NCBI GenBank assembly: GCA_009835395.1
Contig: VXXM01000060.1
Location: forward strand, 1-52,939
DNA from: Acidimicrobiia bacterium
GTDB lineage: Bacteria; Actinomycetota; Acidimicrobiia; Acidimicrobiales; CATQHL01
Length of the DNA: 52,939 nucleotides
Direction of reading: 5' to 3'
The notes under the pieces are model-generated. The model saw only the letters and a list, made by a program, of their open reading frames with translations. It was not told the DNA's origin and did no database searches. Positions 7,824 to 17,259 of this stretch are shown here, piece by piece. Every line of letters starts with the position of its first letter. Positions within the stretch are counted from its first letter, which is position 1. The translations under genes and the position numbers were made by a program.

Positions 7824-8951
7824 TCAGCGCAACGGCGGGCGAGCCGCACGGCGCGCCCGGGCCATGGCGCCGATGGCGATGCCCAGGCCGATCGCCACGA
7901 GCGCGACGAGCACCGTCAGCGACCTCCGCTGCATCACCGAGGATGTCGTGATGGCCCAGGGCTTGGCGTGGTGCGAATCCACATAGCACTCCTCGTTGCT
8001 GTGTCGAGGCTCCCACCCCTCCGCCCGGAGGCGCTCGTTCGACACGACCCAAGGGAACCGGGTGTAGGGGACCACACCGGGAGGTGTCGGCGCCAGGCGC
8101 CAGCGCCAGCGGAAGCGAGCCAGCCAGGACGCCACCTGCGGCGGCACCCGCAGCCAGGGCACCATGCCGCTCAGCCGCCTCATGCGGGTCGCCGAGACGT
8201 AGCCGTCGGGAGCCACGTTGTAGGTGCCGGTGAGATCGCCGAGCACCGCCAGCTCCACCGCCGCCGCCAGGTCGTCCAGATGCAAGAACTGCACCGGAGG
8301 GTCATCGTCGCCCGCCTCCACAGTGACTGCGGCGCGCAGGGTGCGAGCCGCCCAGCTGCTCTCACCGGCAGCGACCGCCGTCACCGGCCGGAGCACGACG
8401 AGGCGCACATCGGGATTGTCGGCGTGCCACTCGGCTGCGAGCCGTTCCACCTCAGCCTTGTGTGCAGCGAACGAGAAGCCCGGGTTCGGCCGCAGCAGCG
8501 CATCCTCCGATAGCGGGATCGGGTTGTTGGGCCAGGCCCCGTAGACCATCGCGCTGGACATCAGGACGACGCCGGAGACCTGTGCCTGGGGCACCGCGGC
8601 CAGCAGGCGCCGCACCATCTCGATGTCGAGGCTCGCCGACTCCAACCCGTCGCGGCGCGGATCGAACGCCGACACGAGGTGGGCAACGACATCGACACCC
8701 TGCAACATCGCCACCACGTCGCCGGTTCGGAGATCCCCCTGGCGGAGTTCGGCACCGAGTTGCGACTGCAGCGGTTGCGAGTCCACACCGACGACTTGCA
8801 CCTCGCCGGTGCGGGCGGCCAGCCGTGCCGCCAGCCGCGAGCCGATGGATCCGGCGACACCGGTGATCGCCACGACGAGCGGCCGGTCCGGCGGGTGGTC
8901 GGGGGTGGCCGCGCCGGCGACGGCATCGAAGCTGTCAGGAAGGCGGTTCAT
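7824..8951 (-). CDS. NAD-dependent epimerase-like SDR with altered active site and C-terminal membrane helix
   Basis: 375 residues. An N-terminal Rossmann fold with GVAGSIGS (about 31-38) and acidic VGVD after strand 2 places it in the extended short-chain dehydrogenase/NAD-epimerase family. SSAMVYG is conserved near 150, but the expected YxxxK reads FAAHK, so the catalytic Tyr is Phe. A hydrophobic helix near 343-360 followed by Arg/Ala residues would anchor the C-terminus in the membrane. Related actinobacterial proteins are annotated as nucleoside-diphosphate-sugar epimerases; the missing Tyr makes classic redox chemistry doubtful. It diverges from the DUF2342 gene. Confidence 0.8.
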   Translation of the reverse strand: MNRLPDSFDAVAGAATPDHPPDRPLVVAITGVAGSIGSRLAARLAARTGEVQVVGVDSQPLQSQLGAELRQGDLRTGDVVAMLQGVDVVAHLVSAFDPRRDGLESASLDIEMVRRLLAAVPQAQVSGVVLMSSAMVYGAWPNNPIPLSEDALLRPNPGFSFAAHKAEVERLAAEWHADNPDVRLVVLRPVTAVAAGESSWAARTLRAAVTVEAGDDDPPVQFLHLDDLAAAVELAVLGDLTGTYNVAPDGYVSATRMRRLSGMVPWLRVPPQVASWLARFRWRWRLAPTPPGVVPYTRFPWVVSNERLRAEGWEPRHSNEECYVDSHHAKPWAITTSSVMQRRSLTVLVALVAIGLGIAIGAMARARRAARPPLR

Positions 8952-8986
8952 CTCGGAACCCCAAGGTAACGGCGACCTCCCCCATC

Positions 8987-8998
8987 TACGATGCAGGC
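8987..8998 (+). promoter_or_regulatory. -10 element for a probable leaderless transcript
   Basis: TACGAT at 8987-8992 is followed by 6 bases and then the ATG at 8999, with no Shine-Dalgarno. This spacing would place the transcript start on or next to the start codon, as in leaderless actinobacterial genes. The -35 region is weak. Confidence 0.45.
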
Positions 8999-10273
8999 AT
9001 GTCCCCGGCCGATCATCCCTTCGACGAGGATCCCGCCGACTGGGGAGGGGAAGGGGATCCGCTCGGAGCCTGGCCGCTCCTGGGTGATCTGACCAGGCTG
9101 CTGCGGTCCCCCGACGTCAGCCGCCAGGCCGCCGACCAGCTAGCGGTGGCGGTCGCCTCCGACGGCGGGCGCGAGCCGAACGCCTCTCCGGCGGATCGCG
9201 CCGCATTCGGCGACCTGGCCGGCATTGCCCAGCTGGCGGCCGAGGCGGCCACCGGGCTGCCGATCACCGCCGACCATCGCCCGATCGAGATCGCCGTGGT
9301 GAATCGCGGCGGCTGGGCGCATCACACGCTGCGCGATTGGCGACCGCACTTCCAGCAGTTGCAGGAAGGGCTGGCCGCGGCACGTGGCACCGCCGAGGAC
9401 CCCGCGTCCCCCGGCGATGGCCCCGAAGCGATGCTGCGGCGCCTCATGGAGCCGCTGGCACCACTGCTGGCCGACATGACAGCCGGGTCGCTGACCGGCC
9501 GGCTGGCGCGCGTCGCCCTCGGTTCCTACGACGTGATGCTTCCCCGCGTGCGCAGCGACCGGCTGCTGCTGGTCGAGCCGAACATCACCGCGTTCACCGA
9601 GGCCTGGAGCCTGCCGCGGGACGACACGTGCCTCTGGGTCTGCGTGCACTCCCTCATCGCCAACGCCGTGCTCAGTGTGCCGTCGGTGCACCAGCGGCTG
9701 ACCGACCTCCTCGAGGGCCACGCGCGGGGCTTCGAGATCGATCCCGGGGGGATCGTCGAATCGTTGCAGGAGCGGCTCGGCGACCTGGACCCCGAGAGGG
9801 CCATGGCTGAGATGCCCGCCCTGCTGTCCAGCCCCGAAATGTTGCTGGGCGCGACGCGCTCGGAGAGCCAGGACACGGCCGCGGCCCACCTGGAGGATCT
9901 CCTCTCGGTGCTGGTCGGCTACGTCGACGCCACCACCGAGCAGGCCTGCGGGCAGTTGCTGGGTTCCCGGAGTCCCGTGCGGGAGGCCTTCCGGCGACGC
10001 CGCCTCACGCAGCCCGCCGAGGCCCGCCAGGTGGCTGGACTCCTCGGCGTCGACGTTGGTCCGGAAGCCTCGGCGCGCGGTGCGCGCTTCCTGGAGGGCG
10101 TCGCCGAGCGAGCCGGCACCGCGGGCATCGCCCGCCTGTGGCAGTCCGCCGAGAACTGGCCGACACCGAACGAGATCGACGCCCCCGGACTGTGGCTGGC
10201 TCGTCTGGAGGTCTACGAGGGCTCCGGCGAGTCCGGCTCGGCGGGCGGGGATCCGGATCCCGACGCACGCTGA
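8999..10273 (+). CDS. DUF2342 zincin-like protein with degenerate metal site
   Basis: 424 residues. The order of conserved segments (ITADHRPIEIAVVNRGGW near 90, GRLARVALGSYDVMLPR near 175, LLLVEPNITAF, LWVCVHSLIANAV near 215, VPSVHQRL) follows the actinobacterial DUF2342 family, often called zinc-dependent metalloprotease or F420-biosynthesis-associated protein. In that family the LW..HE..H segment carries an HExxH motif; here it is HSLIA, so Glu and the second His are missing. It is probably a non-catalytic member. The gene appears leaderless and overlaps the convergent MFS gene by 61 bases at its 3' end. Confidence 0.8.
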   Translation: MSPADHPFDEDPADWGGEGDPLGAWPLLGDLTRLLRSPDVSRQAADQLAVAVASDGGREPNASPADRAAFGDLAGIAQLAAEAATGLPITADHRPIEIAVVNRGGWAHHTLRDWRPHFQQLQEGLAAARGTAEDPASPGDGPEAMLRRLMEPLAPLLADMTAGSLTGRLARVALGSYDVMLPRVRSDRLLLVEPNITAFTEAWSLPRDDTCLWVCVHSLIANAVLSVPSVHQRLTDLLEGHARGFEIDPGGIVESLQERLGDLDPERAMAEMPALLSSPEMLLGATRSESQDTAAAHLEDLLSVLVGYVDATTEQACGQLLGSRSPVREAFRRRRLTQPAEARQVAGLLGVDVGPEASARGARFLEGVAERAGTAGIARLWQSAENWPTPNEIDAPGLWLARLEVYEGSGESGSAGGDPDPDAR

Positions 10274-11559
10274 TCACCGGCGTTGGGCCGGCGATGCCAT
10301 TTCTCCGGTAGCCGGCGCGGCAGGCTGGGCGGCGGCTGCCCCCGCCGGACGTTCTTGGCCCCCACGAGGTGCAGCACCACCGCGGCCGCCAGGAACAGGG
10401 TGATCAGGATGAAGCCCAAGCGGAGTGACATGGGGATCACCGCCAGAGCCGAGCCGACCACCCAGGAGAGCTGGAACCGGGTCTCGAAACGTCCGAAGCT
10501 CCGGCCGTAGTCGGCGTTCGGCGCGTCCCGCTGCACCACGGAGTCGAACGCCACCTTGCCGGCCGAGGCCGCCAGCCCGACGACCAGGGCCACGACGATC
10601 GCGCCCCTGAGCCCCCCGTCCCAGATCGCCAGCAGCGACACCAACGCGGGCACGACAAGCATGATCTGCAGGATCGACTCCTCGCGCGCCCCCGAACGCA
10701 TCCGGGCGGCCACCGCCGCACCGCTGAGCACGCCGATCATGGCGAAGGCGCCCACGAGGTACACCTGCCAGAGCGCCTCGTCGCGCAGCCCGAAGGCCAC
10801 CAGGAACGTCATGAACCCCAGCACGCCGCGCAACACCGCGGTTCCCGAAGCGGCCAGGCGGATACCGAAGCCGCGTATGTCGGTTTTCCCCGGCCCGGTG
10901 TCGGTCGATGCTCGTGGTGCCACCTCGGCCGGCGGCAAGCGGAAGGCAAGTGCGCACGAGCCCAGGAAGACACCCGTCGCCACTCCAATGACCCAGTCGG
11001 ACCCCGCGTAGCGCTGGATCAACCACGCCGGTACGCCGCCGGCGAGACCGGCGACGCCGCTGAGGACCGCCAGCCGGGAGTTGCGGTTGACCAACTCGTC
11101 GTCGGTTCGCACGGTGATCGGGACGATGGATGCCTTGGCCACCGCATATCCCTTCCCGAGGACGAGGATGGCGAAGGCCAGCGGAGCCAGCCAGCGCGAG
11201 CCCACGATCCCGATCATGAACAGGGCGGTCACGGCCCGGCCGGCGTTGAGCAGCACGATGAGTAGCCGCCGGCCCCCCGGTGCGCGATCCACGGCCGGCC
11301 CGATGAGCGGTGCCACGAGCGCGAAGGGGGCCAGCGTCAGGGCCAGGAACCACAGCACGCTCGACCGCGCCGCGTCCGGCTCCACGGAGAAGAACAGCGA
11401 GTCGGCGAGCGCCACGGCGATCATGGCGTCCCCCGCCGCGGACAGCGCGTGGACGCGGGCGAGGCGCATGAAGTCTGTGACCCGGCGCGACCCGCCGTTG
11501 TCCGGTAAGCGGGGGTAGCGGGGTTCGCGAACCGGACTCCAGCCGCCGGCGCCGGACAT
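10213..11559 (-). CDS. MFS-type transporter
   Basis: 448 residues from ATG 11559, chosen because AAGGAGGG lies 3 bases upstream. About ten to twelve hydrophobic helices and a loop with the sequence PAVDRAPGGRR after helix 2-3 fit the major facilitator superfamily motif A. The C-terminal about 50 residues are polar, Pro/Arg/Ser-rich. Substrate unknown. It begins 10 bases after the response-regulator stop, so it is the last gene of the phosphate operon and may export or import a phosphorus-related compound (inference from position only). Confidence 0.8.
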   Translation of the reverse strand: MSGAGGWSPVREPRYPRLPDNGGSRRVTDFMRLARVHALSAAGDAMIAVALADSLFFSVEPDAARSSVLWFLALTLAPFALVAPLIGPAVDRAPGGRRLLIVLLNAGRAVTALFMIGIVGSRWLAPLAFAILVLGKGYAVAKASIVPITVRTDDELVNRNSRLAVLSGVAGLAGGVPAWLIQRYAGSDWVIGVATGVFLGSCALAFRLPPAEVAPRASTDTGPGKTDIRGFGIRLAASGTAVLRGVLGFMTFLVAFGLRDEALWQVYLVGAFAMIGVLSGAAVAARMRSGAREESILQIMLVVPALVSLLAIWDGGLRGAIVVALVVGLAASAGKVAFDSVVQRDAPNADYGRSFGRFETRFQLSWVVGSALAVIPMSLRLGFILITLFLAAAVVLHLVGAKNVRRGQPPPSLPRRLPEKWHRRPNAGDQRASGSGSPPAEPDSPEPS

Positions 11560-11569
11560 GACCCTCCTT

Positions 11570-12313
11570 CTAGGTGTCTCCCTTCCCGCCTGGGGAAGCG
11601 GCGGGCTCAGAGTACTTGTAGCCCACTCCGCGGACGGTGACGATGTGCCGCGGGTTGGAGGGCTCGACCTCGATCTTGCGTCGCAGCCGGCGGATGTGCG
11701 CATCCAGGGTCTTGGTGTCGCCCACGTAGTCCGCACCCCAGACCTCGTCGATGAGATCGTCACGGCTCACGACACGTCCCGCATTGACCATCAGCGTCCG
11801 CAACAGATCGAACTCCTTCAACGGCAGGCGAACCGTCTCGCCCCGGACCCAGACCTCGTGGCCCTGCGAGTCGATCGACACGTCGCCGATCTCGAGAGGC
11901 TGTCCGGAATCCGCCTCGGCGAGCCCTGACTGCGCCTCTTGAAGCTGGGCGCGCCGCAGCGCGGCACGCATCCGGGCAACCAGCTCGCGGAACCTGTAGG
12001 GCTTCGGGACGTAGTCGTCGGCACCCACCTCCAGACCCACGACCGTGTCGATCTCCTCCCCCTTCGCCGAGACCATGACTATCGGGACGTTGGAGATGGT
12101 GCGAATCTCACGGCAGACGTCCAACCCCGACAGTCGGGGAAGCATGACGTCGAGCAGAACCAGGTCGGGCTCGCACGCCCTGAATCGGTCCAGCGCCTCG
12201 CGGCCGTCGCGCGCGATGTCCAGAGCGAACCCCTCGCGACGCAGACCCGCGCTGAGCGCCTCGACGAAGGACGGCTCGTCCTCGACCACCAATACGCGCG
12301 GCGAACCGTTCAC
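11570..12313 (-). CDS. OmpR/PhoB-type response regulator (RegX3-like)
   Basis: 247 residues. Receiver domain 5-120 with acidic EDE near 12, phosphoacceptor Asp in LLDVMLP near 55 and Lys in PKPYR near 104; winged-helix DNA-binding domain about 140-235 (LPLKEFDLLRTL, DAHIRRLRRKIE, TVRGVGYKY). The GTG start overlaps the kinase stop (GTGA). Its place directly after phoU, surE and a single-pass kinase matches the mycobacterial SenX3-RegX3 phosphate-sensing pair, so it is the best candidate to bind the PHO box upstream of pstS. Confidence 0.92.
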   Translation of the reverse strand: MNGSPRVLVVEDEPSFVEALSAGLRREGFALDIARDGREALDRFRACEPDLVLLDVMLPRLSGLDVCREIRTISNVPIVMVSAKGEEIDTVVGLEVGADDYVPKPYRFRELVARMRAALRRAQLQEAQSGLAEADSGQPLEIGDVSIDSQGHEVWVRGETVRLPLKEFDLLRTLMVNAGRVVSRDDLIDEVWGADYVGDTKTLDAHIRRLRRKIEVEPSNPRHIVTVRGVGYKYSEPAASPGGKGDT

Positions 12314-13728
12314 GACTCGCTCCCGCCCACGCGGGAGTGGCCCGCGGGCGCGCCATCCGGCTCGGCCGGGGGCGATTCCGCCACCGACGGGGGCAGCCGC
12401 CCGGCGTCTCCGTCCCGGGGGACAAGGGGCAATCGCATGGTGAACGTGCTGCCCTCGCCCTCCATGGACTGCACCGTCACGACGCCGCGATGGTTGATCG
12501 CGACGTGCCGGACGATGGCCAATCCGAGACCGATCCCGCCGGAGGTCGATGTCCGCGACCGGTCGACCCGGTAGAAGCGCTCGAAGATCCGCGACAGGTC
12601 ACCCTGGGGGATCCCGACACCCGTGTCCTGGACCGAGAGTTCGGCGGCCTCGTCCAGCCGGCGGATCCGCACGTTCACCGATGTCCCCGCGGCTGAGTAC
12701 TTGAGCGCGTTGTCGAGCAGGTTGTGCACAGCCGAGGCGATCTGGCGCCGATCAGCCCGGATCAGGACCGGCTCGGCAGGCGCCGCGACGCCCACCGCGA
12801 TGCCGCATTGTTCGGCGGCGTTGGCGAGCCGCTCGAGGACGGCACTCACGATGTCCTGCAGGGCCAAGACGCTGCGCTCACCGTCGGCGTCGCGCTCGAC
12901 GCGGCTGAGTTCGGCGAGGTCGTCGATGGCGCGCCTCATCCTGTCCGCCTCCGACACCATGCGCGAGGCGAGACCCACGACGGTTGCCCGGTCCTCGGCG
13001 CCCAGCGTCACCTCGTCGGCCGAGTTGGCACCGTCGGCCAGCACATCCCCGAGCGTCTCGGCCAGGAGGCTGATCGCGCCGACAGGGGTGCGCAGTTCAT
13101 GGCTGATGTTCGAGACGAAGTCGCGGCGCATCGTCTCGACCCGCTCCCGCTCGGTGACGTCCTCGATGAGCGCCAGTCCACCCTCGGCCATCGGCGACGC
13201 GCTGAGCAGGAGGATTCGCTCGGGCGGACCGTAGAGACGGACCTCCTCGGTGACCGGCATCCCCTCGCAGGCCTGGCCCAGGACCCGGCTCAGAGCGGCG
13301 TCGATCAGCGCGTGGCCGTGCCGGGTCGAGATCGCCGGATGCACGGTGTCATCGCGGAAGACGATCCGGCCCTCGGCATCGGAGATCACCACGCCCTCGG
13401 TCATGCGGGACACGACCTCGCCGAGACACCGCATCCACTCGGCCCGAACCTCCCCGGACCGTTCCAGGGAACGCAGCCGGTCGCCCACGGCCTCCAGCGC
13501 GGCACAGACGTCCGCCGTGCTCGTGGTGCCGGGCGGGTCGGCCTCCGTGGCCTCCAAGAGGCCCGCCAGGCTGCCCTCCGGCCTCTCGGTGGTCCGGCCG
13601 CTCCCGCCTCGAGGGTCCAGGAGCCGTTCCGCCGAGCGGCGGGCGCGGCGGTAGCGAGCCGCCATGACCCCGAGTGCGGCCACCGCCACGGCGAGTGCCA
13701 CCCCGAGGATCGCGACCGCCGCGGTCAT
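12310..13728 (-). CDS. Sensor histidine kinase (SenX3/PhoR-like)
   Basis: 472 residues from ATG 13728, which overlaps the surE stop (ATGA). One N-terminal membrane helix (3-25), a short cytosolic linker, a PAS-like region (about 105-210, VVSRMTEGVVISDAEGRIVF), then the phosphoacceptor helix (FVSNISHELRTPVGA near 230) and a HATPase domain with N box HNLLDNALKYS, DTGVGIP and GLGLAIV. It lacks a periplasmic sensor domain, as in SenX3, where input comes through the Pst-PhoU complex. A much longer version of this frame running into surE is spurious. Confidence 0.92.
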   Translation of the reverse strand: MTAAVAILGVALAVAVAALGVMAARYRRARRSAERLLDPRGGSGRTTERPEGSLAGLLEATEADPPGTTSTADVCAALEAVGDRLRSLERSGEVRAEWMRCLGEVVSRMTEGVVISDAEGRIVFRDDTVHPAISTRHGHALIDAALSRVLGQACEGMPVTEEVRLYGPPERILLLSASPMAEGGLALIEDVTERERVETMRRDFVSNISHELRTPVGAISLLAETLGDVLADGANSADEVTLGAEDRATVVGLASRMVSEADRMRRAIDDLAELSRVERDADGERSVLALQDIVSAVLERLANAAEQCGIAVGVAAPAEPVLIRADRRQIASAVHNLLDNALKYSAAGTSVNVRIRRLDEAAELSVQDTGVGIPQGDLSRIFERFYRVDRSRTSTSGGIGLGLAIVRHVAINHRGVVTVQSMEGEGSTFTMRLPLVPRDGDAGRLPPSVAESPPAEPDGAPAGHSRVGGSES

Positions 13729-14576
13729 CGCAGCGGTCCCGCGGCGGGCGCCACATCGCTCCGGTTGCCGTCGCTCGCCCCGCGCTCCAGGAGCCTGGCG
13801 AGCGCCGGCTCGCCGGCCGCCTCGCCGCTGGGGATCTGCTCGGCGAGACCTCCCAGGCCCGTCAGTGTCACCCAGCCCTCTGCAACGAGTGCCCGGTCCG
13901 ATCGCTGCGGCGCCGCGGCAGGGTCGGTGGACTTGTGATCGGTGAGCACCCTGAACCCCTCGCCGTCGGCGGTCTCCTCGATGCCGACGATCGCACTCCG
14001 GATGGCGCCGACGGGCGCCAACGTCGCCCAGCGCACACCGCGCAGCTCGCCGCGGGGCACATTGGGAACATTCACATTCAGTGCCCGCAGATCGTCGGCA
14101 TCCATGAACCAACCGGACAGGTCGAGCGCGACCGATGCCGCCGTCTCCCAGTGCACCTCGCCCTCGGCCCATGCGGTGCTGACGGCGAGCCCTCTCGCGC
14201 CCCAGGCAGCCGCGGTGATTGCGGCTCCCACCGTTCCCGAATGCAGCGCGGAGCGCCCGACATTGAACCCGTGGTTGATACCCGACAGCACCAGATCCGG
14301 TGGAGGCCCCACCGCGCCGAGGCAGCCCAGGATGGCGCACGCCGCCGGTGTCGCCGCCGCGGCGTGGGCAGGCACGCCGTTCAGCGTCGGGATCGTCCAC
14401 GGCCGAACCTCGATGGGATGGTGCAGTGCCAGCGAGCCCATGGACGCGCCGGAACCGCTCATCTCCTGCTGCGGCGCCAGCACGAAGGTGTCATGCCCGG
14501 CTTCGACGGCGTGCCGCGCCAGCACCGCCAGGCCCGGAGCGGCTATGCCGTCGTCGTTGGTGACCAGGACCCGCAC
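13725..14576 (-). CDS. surE: 5'/3'-nucleotidase SurE
   Basis: 283 residues from GTG 14576. The family start VLVTNDDG is at residue 3; SGSGASMG near 40 and GINHGFNVG near 100 supply the remaining metal and phosphate ligands, and SGTVGAAITAA near 115 is conserved. SurE dephosphorylates nucleoside monophosphates, so it releases phosphate. The gene begins 2 bases after the phoU stop and ends in an ATGA with the kinase start, an insertion into the usual phoU-senX3-regX3 order. Confidence 0.93.
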   Translation of the reverse strand: MRVLVTNDDGIAAPGLAVLARHAVEAGHDTFVLAPQQEMSGSGASMGSLALHHPIEVRPWTIPTLNGVPAHAAAATPAACAILGCLGAVGPPPDLVLSGINHGFNVGRSALHSGTVGAAITAAAWGARGLAVSTAWAEGEVHWETAASVALDLSGWFMDADDLRALNVNVPNVPRGELRGVRWATLAPVGAIRSAIVGIEETADGEGFRVLTDHKSTDPAAAPQRSDRALVAEGWVTLTGLGGLAEQIPSGEAAGEPALARLLERGASDGNRSDVAPAAGPLR

Positions 14577-14578
14577 GG

Positions 14579-15298
14579 CTAGCCGGCCGGAGCCTCGGTG
14601 CCGAGGTCCGGCTCCTGATCGGCCGGCAACTCCTCCGACTGGCCGGGCCTCCAACCGTCCACCATGTAGCGGACCCGCTCGCCGATGTTGACGGCGTGGT
14701 CACCGATCCGCTCGTAGTAGCGGGCGATCAGGGCGAGCTGCACCCCCGACATCAGATCGCCCATCTCCCGGCCCTCCTCGCCGACGATCAGGGCCAGGCA
14801 CTGGTGGTTCAGCCGGTCCAGGCGATCGTCGATGTCGTCGAGGGCGGCGGCGAGGCCCGAGTTGCCGTCGGCGAAGGCATCCACGGCGAACCGCATGAGC
14901 CGCGTGGCCTCCTCGCTCATCTGGGTGATGAGACCCCGCAGGCGCGGACCGAAGTCGATGCCGTACACCCGCCGCATAGCCTTGGCGATGTTCTCCACCA
15001 GGTCACCCGAGCGTTCCAATTCGTGGTTGATGGTCATGGCGGCCAGGATCGTGCGCAGGTCACCGGCCATGGGCTGCTGCAGTGCCAGAAGCTGCTGGCA
15101 GTGGTGTTCGAGCGCCAGCGAGGCGTCGTCGAGGATGTTGTCCCCGTCGATGATCTCCTGTGCCGCCGCCAGATCGCTCGCCAGCAGGGCCTCGGTACAG
15201 CGCGGGATCGCCTCGATGACGAGACCGGCCATGCGGATCAACTCGACCCGGACCTCCTCGAGCTCGTCGACGAAGGGTTTGCGGAGACTCTCGACCAT
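14579..15298 (-). CDS. phoU: Phosphate signalling protein PhoU
   Basis: 239 residues from ATG 15298, selected for AGGAGG 7 bases upstream; an upstream GTG/ATG at 15340 is less likely. Two three-helix PhoU repeats are seen, with metal-binding-type signatures ERSGDLVENIAK near 85 and ERIGDHAVNIGER near 195. PhoU links the Pst transporter to the sensor kinase and restrains the phosphate response when phosphate is ample. It lies 66 bases after pstB. Confidence 0.94.
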   Translation of the reverse strand: MVESLRKPFVDELEEVRVELIRMAGLVIEAIPRCTEALLASDLAAAQEIIDGDNILDDASLALEHHCQQLLALQQPMAGDLRTILAAMTINHELERSGDLVENIAKAMRRVYGIDFGPRLRGLITQMSEEATRLMRFAVDAFADGNSGLAAALDDIDDRLDRLNHQCLALIVGEEGREMGDLMSGVQLALIARYYERIGDHAVNIGERVRYMVDGWRPGQSEELPADQEPDLGTEAPAG

Positions 15299-15364
15299 TG
15301 CGGCACCTCCTGACGTGCTGGCCGACCGTTCGGTTGTCAAGTGGTCGGACCTCGAGCGGACCGC

Positions 15365-16264
15365 TCAGCCGAAGCGGCCGGTCACGTAGTTCTCCGTGCG
15401 CTCGTCGGACGGGTTGGAGAAGATCTTCTCGGTGTCGTCGAACTCCACGAGCAGCCCGTAACGGGAGTTCGATTCGGCGTCCACGTCGGCGGTGAAGAAC
15501 GCCGTGCGGTCCGAGATGCGGGCCGCCTGCTGCATGTTGTGGGTCACGATGATGATCGTGTACTCCTCCTTGAGGTTGTGCATGAGCTCCTCGATGTGCG
15601 CCGTGGAGATCGGGTCGAGGGCCGAGCAGGGCTCGTCCATGAGCAGCACGTCGGGGCTCGTGGCGATGGCCCGGGCGATGCAGAGGCGCTGCTGCTGGCC
15701 GCCCGACAGGCCGATGGCCGAGTCCTTGAGGCGGTCCTTCACCTCGTCGAACAGCGCCGCCCGGCGCAGCGAGGCCTCCACGACGTCGGGAAGTTCGCTC
15801 TTGGGGACCGAGCCGGCGATGCGCGGCCCGTAGGCCACGTTGTCGAAGACGGACTTCGGGAATGGGTTCGGCTTCTGGAACACCATGCCGACGCGGCGGC
15901 GCACCTCGACGGGGTCGACCCTCGGGTCGTAGAGGTCGACACCCCGGAACAGCAGCGTTCCGGTGGCCCGCGCCCCCTCGATGAGGTCGTTCATGCGGTT
16001 GAAGCAGCGCAGCACGGTCGTCTTACCGCACCCCGAGGGACCGATGATGGCGGTGATCTCCCGCTCGCTGATGTCCATGGTCACGTCGCGCACGGCCAGG
16101 TTGGGGCCGTAGTAGCAGTTCAGGTCCTCGACGCGGAAGACGACGTCGGGCGGGAACGTCTCCCCCTCCGCTGCCGCGGCGACCCCCGGCGGGGCTTCGG
16201 AAGCCTGAGGCACGGCACCGTCGCCGTTCATCGCCACCTCCGCTGCGTCTGTCACTGTGGCCAT
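15365..16264 (-). CDS. pstB: Phosphate ABC transporter ATP-binding protein PstB
   Basis: 299 residues. After a variable 38-residue N-terminus, Walker [10 protein letters not shown] near 75, Q-loop VFQKPNPFP near 128, signature LSGGQQQR near 190 and Walker [13 protein letters not shown] near 215 identify the Pst ATPase; the Asn-Arg-Met-Asn-Asp (NRMND) segment is typical of PstB. It is cytoplasmic and drives import through PstC/PstA. Located 34 bases after pstA. Confidence 0.95.
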   Translation of the reverse strand: MATVTDAAEVAMNGDGAVPQASEAPPGVAAAAEGETFPPDVVFRVEDLNCYYGPNLAVRDVTMDISEREITAIIGPSGCGKTTVLRCFNRMNDLIEGARATGTLLFRGVDLYDPRVDPVEVRRRVGMVFQKPNPFPKSVFDNVAYGPRIAGSVPKSELPDVVEASLRRAALFDEVKDRLKDSAIGLSGGQQQRLCIARAIATSPDVLLMDEPCSALDPISTAHIEELMHNLKEEYTIIIVTHNMQQAARISDRTAFFTADVDAESNSRYGLLVEFDDTEKIFSNPSDERTENYVTGRFG

Positions 16265-16298
16265 CGGTTTACACCCTTGGTTCCGGCGATTCTCGAAA

Positions 16299-17249
16299 TC
16301 ATCTCTTCTTCTCGAAGTGGTTCCGCAGCAGGATCGCAGCCGAGTTCAGGAGCAGCACCACTACCAGCATTACCACGATCGCGGCCGCCGCGGCAGGAGC
16401 GAACCCGCGGTCCCGGCCGGATTCCTGCACCCATTCGGTGATGACGATCGGCAGGGCCGTGAATCGTTCCTGCAGTTGTGAGACGTCCACCAGCCCCGAC
16501 TGCCCGCCGAGGAAACCGGTGACGGCACCCACGAGGATCAGCGGCGCGGCCTCACCGATGGCCCGCGAGAGTGACAGCAGGGTGCCGGTGAGGATCCCGG
16601 GAGCCGCGTACGGCAGGACCTGCGTGCGGATGACCTCCCACTTGGTGGCGCCCGCCCCGTAACCCGCCTCACGGAGGGACTGCGGCACGGCGCGGATCGC
16701 TTCGGCGGAGGTGATGATGACGATCGGCAACACGAGCACGGCGAGGGTGATCCCGGCCGCGGTGACCGATTGTCCCCCGGTGAGGTCCTTGAGGCCCCGC
16801 ACGAAGATGGCGAGTCCCAGCAGGCCGTAGACGACGGACGGCACGCCCGCCAGATTGCGGATGTTCAGGTCGATGAAGCTCGTGAGCCGCGACTTCGGGG
16901 CGTACTCCTCCAGGTAGATGGCGGCGCCGATCCCCAGCGGGAACGCCAGGACGATCACGAAGACGGCTATCCAGAGCGAGCCCCGGATGCCCTGGAACAC
17001 GCCCAGTTCCGGATCTCCCGACTGCGAGCGCAACCCTCCCGCGAGGAAGTCCCCGAGCCGCCCGTCGAGGATCGACCAGCCGTCGGTGACCGTGTCGACG
17101 AGAAGGATCGCCAGGACCAGCAGCGCCACGAGCAGCGCGATCTGCAGCAGAACCCGGAACAGGCCGCCGCGGACGTCACGCGAGCGCCGGTAGACCTCCG
17201 ATGTCACCACCCTGCGGGTCCTGTCGTCGAAGACGCGTCCGAGTCGCAC
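16299..17249 (-). CDS. pstA: Phosphate ABC transporter permease PstA
   Basis: 316 residues, GTG start at 17249 with AAGGA upstream. Six membrane helices; the coupling-loop motif [23 protein letters not shown] near 185-205 is the EAA loop that contacts Pst[17 protein letters not shown] near 142 is conserved in PstA. Partner of PstC; 10 bases separate it from the pstC stop. Confidence 0.94.
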   Translation of the reverse strand: MRLGRVFDDRTRRVVTSEVYRRSRDVRGGLFRVLLQIALLVALLVLAILLVDTVTDGWSILDGRLGDFLAGGLRSQSGDPELGVFQGIRGSLWIAVFVIVLAFPLGIGAAIYLEEYAPKSRLTSFIDLNIRNLAGVPSVVYGLLGLAIFVRGLKDLTGGQSVTAAGITLAVLVLPIVIITSAEAIRAVPQSLREAGYGAGATKWEVIRTQVLPYAAPGILTGTLLSLSRAIGEAAPLILVGAVTGFLGGQSGLVDVSQLQERFTALPIVITEWVQESGRDRGFAPAAAAAIVVMLVVVLLLNSAAILLRNHFEKKR

Positions 17250-17259
17250 GGCCGGTCCT

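Noticed and set aside
15320-15351. Hairpin between pstB and phoU
   Set aside because: The stem has a bulge and only about six solid pairs with a 15-base loop; too weak to call a terminator or attenuator.
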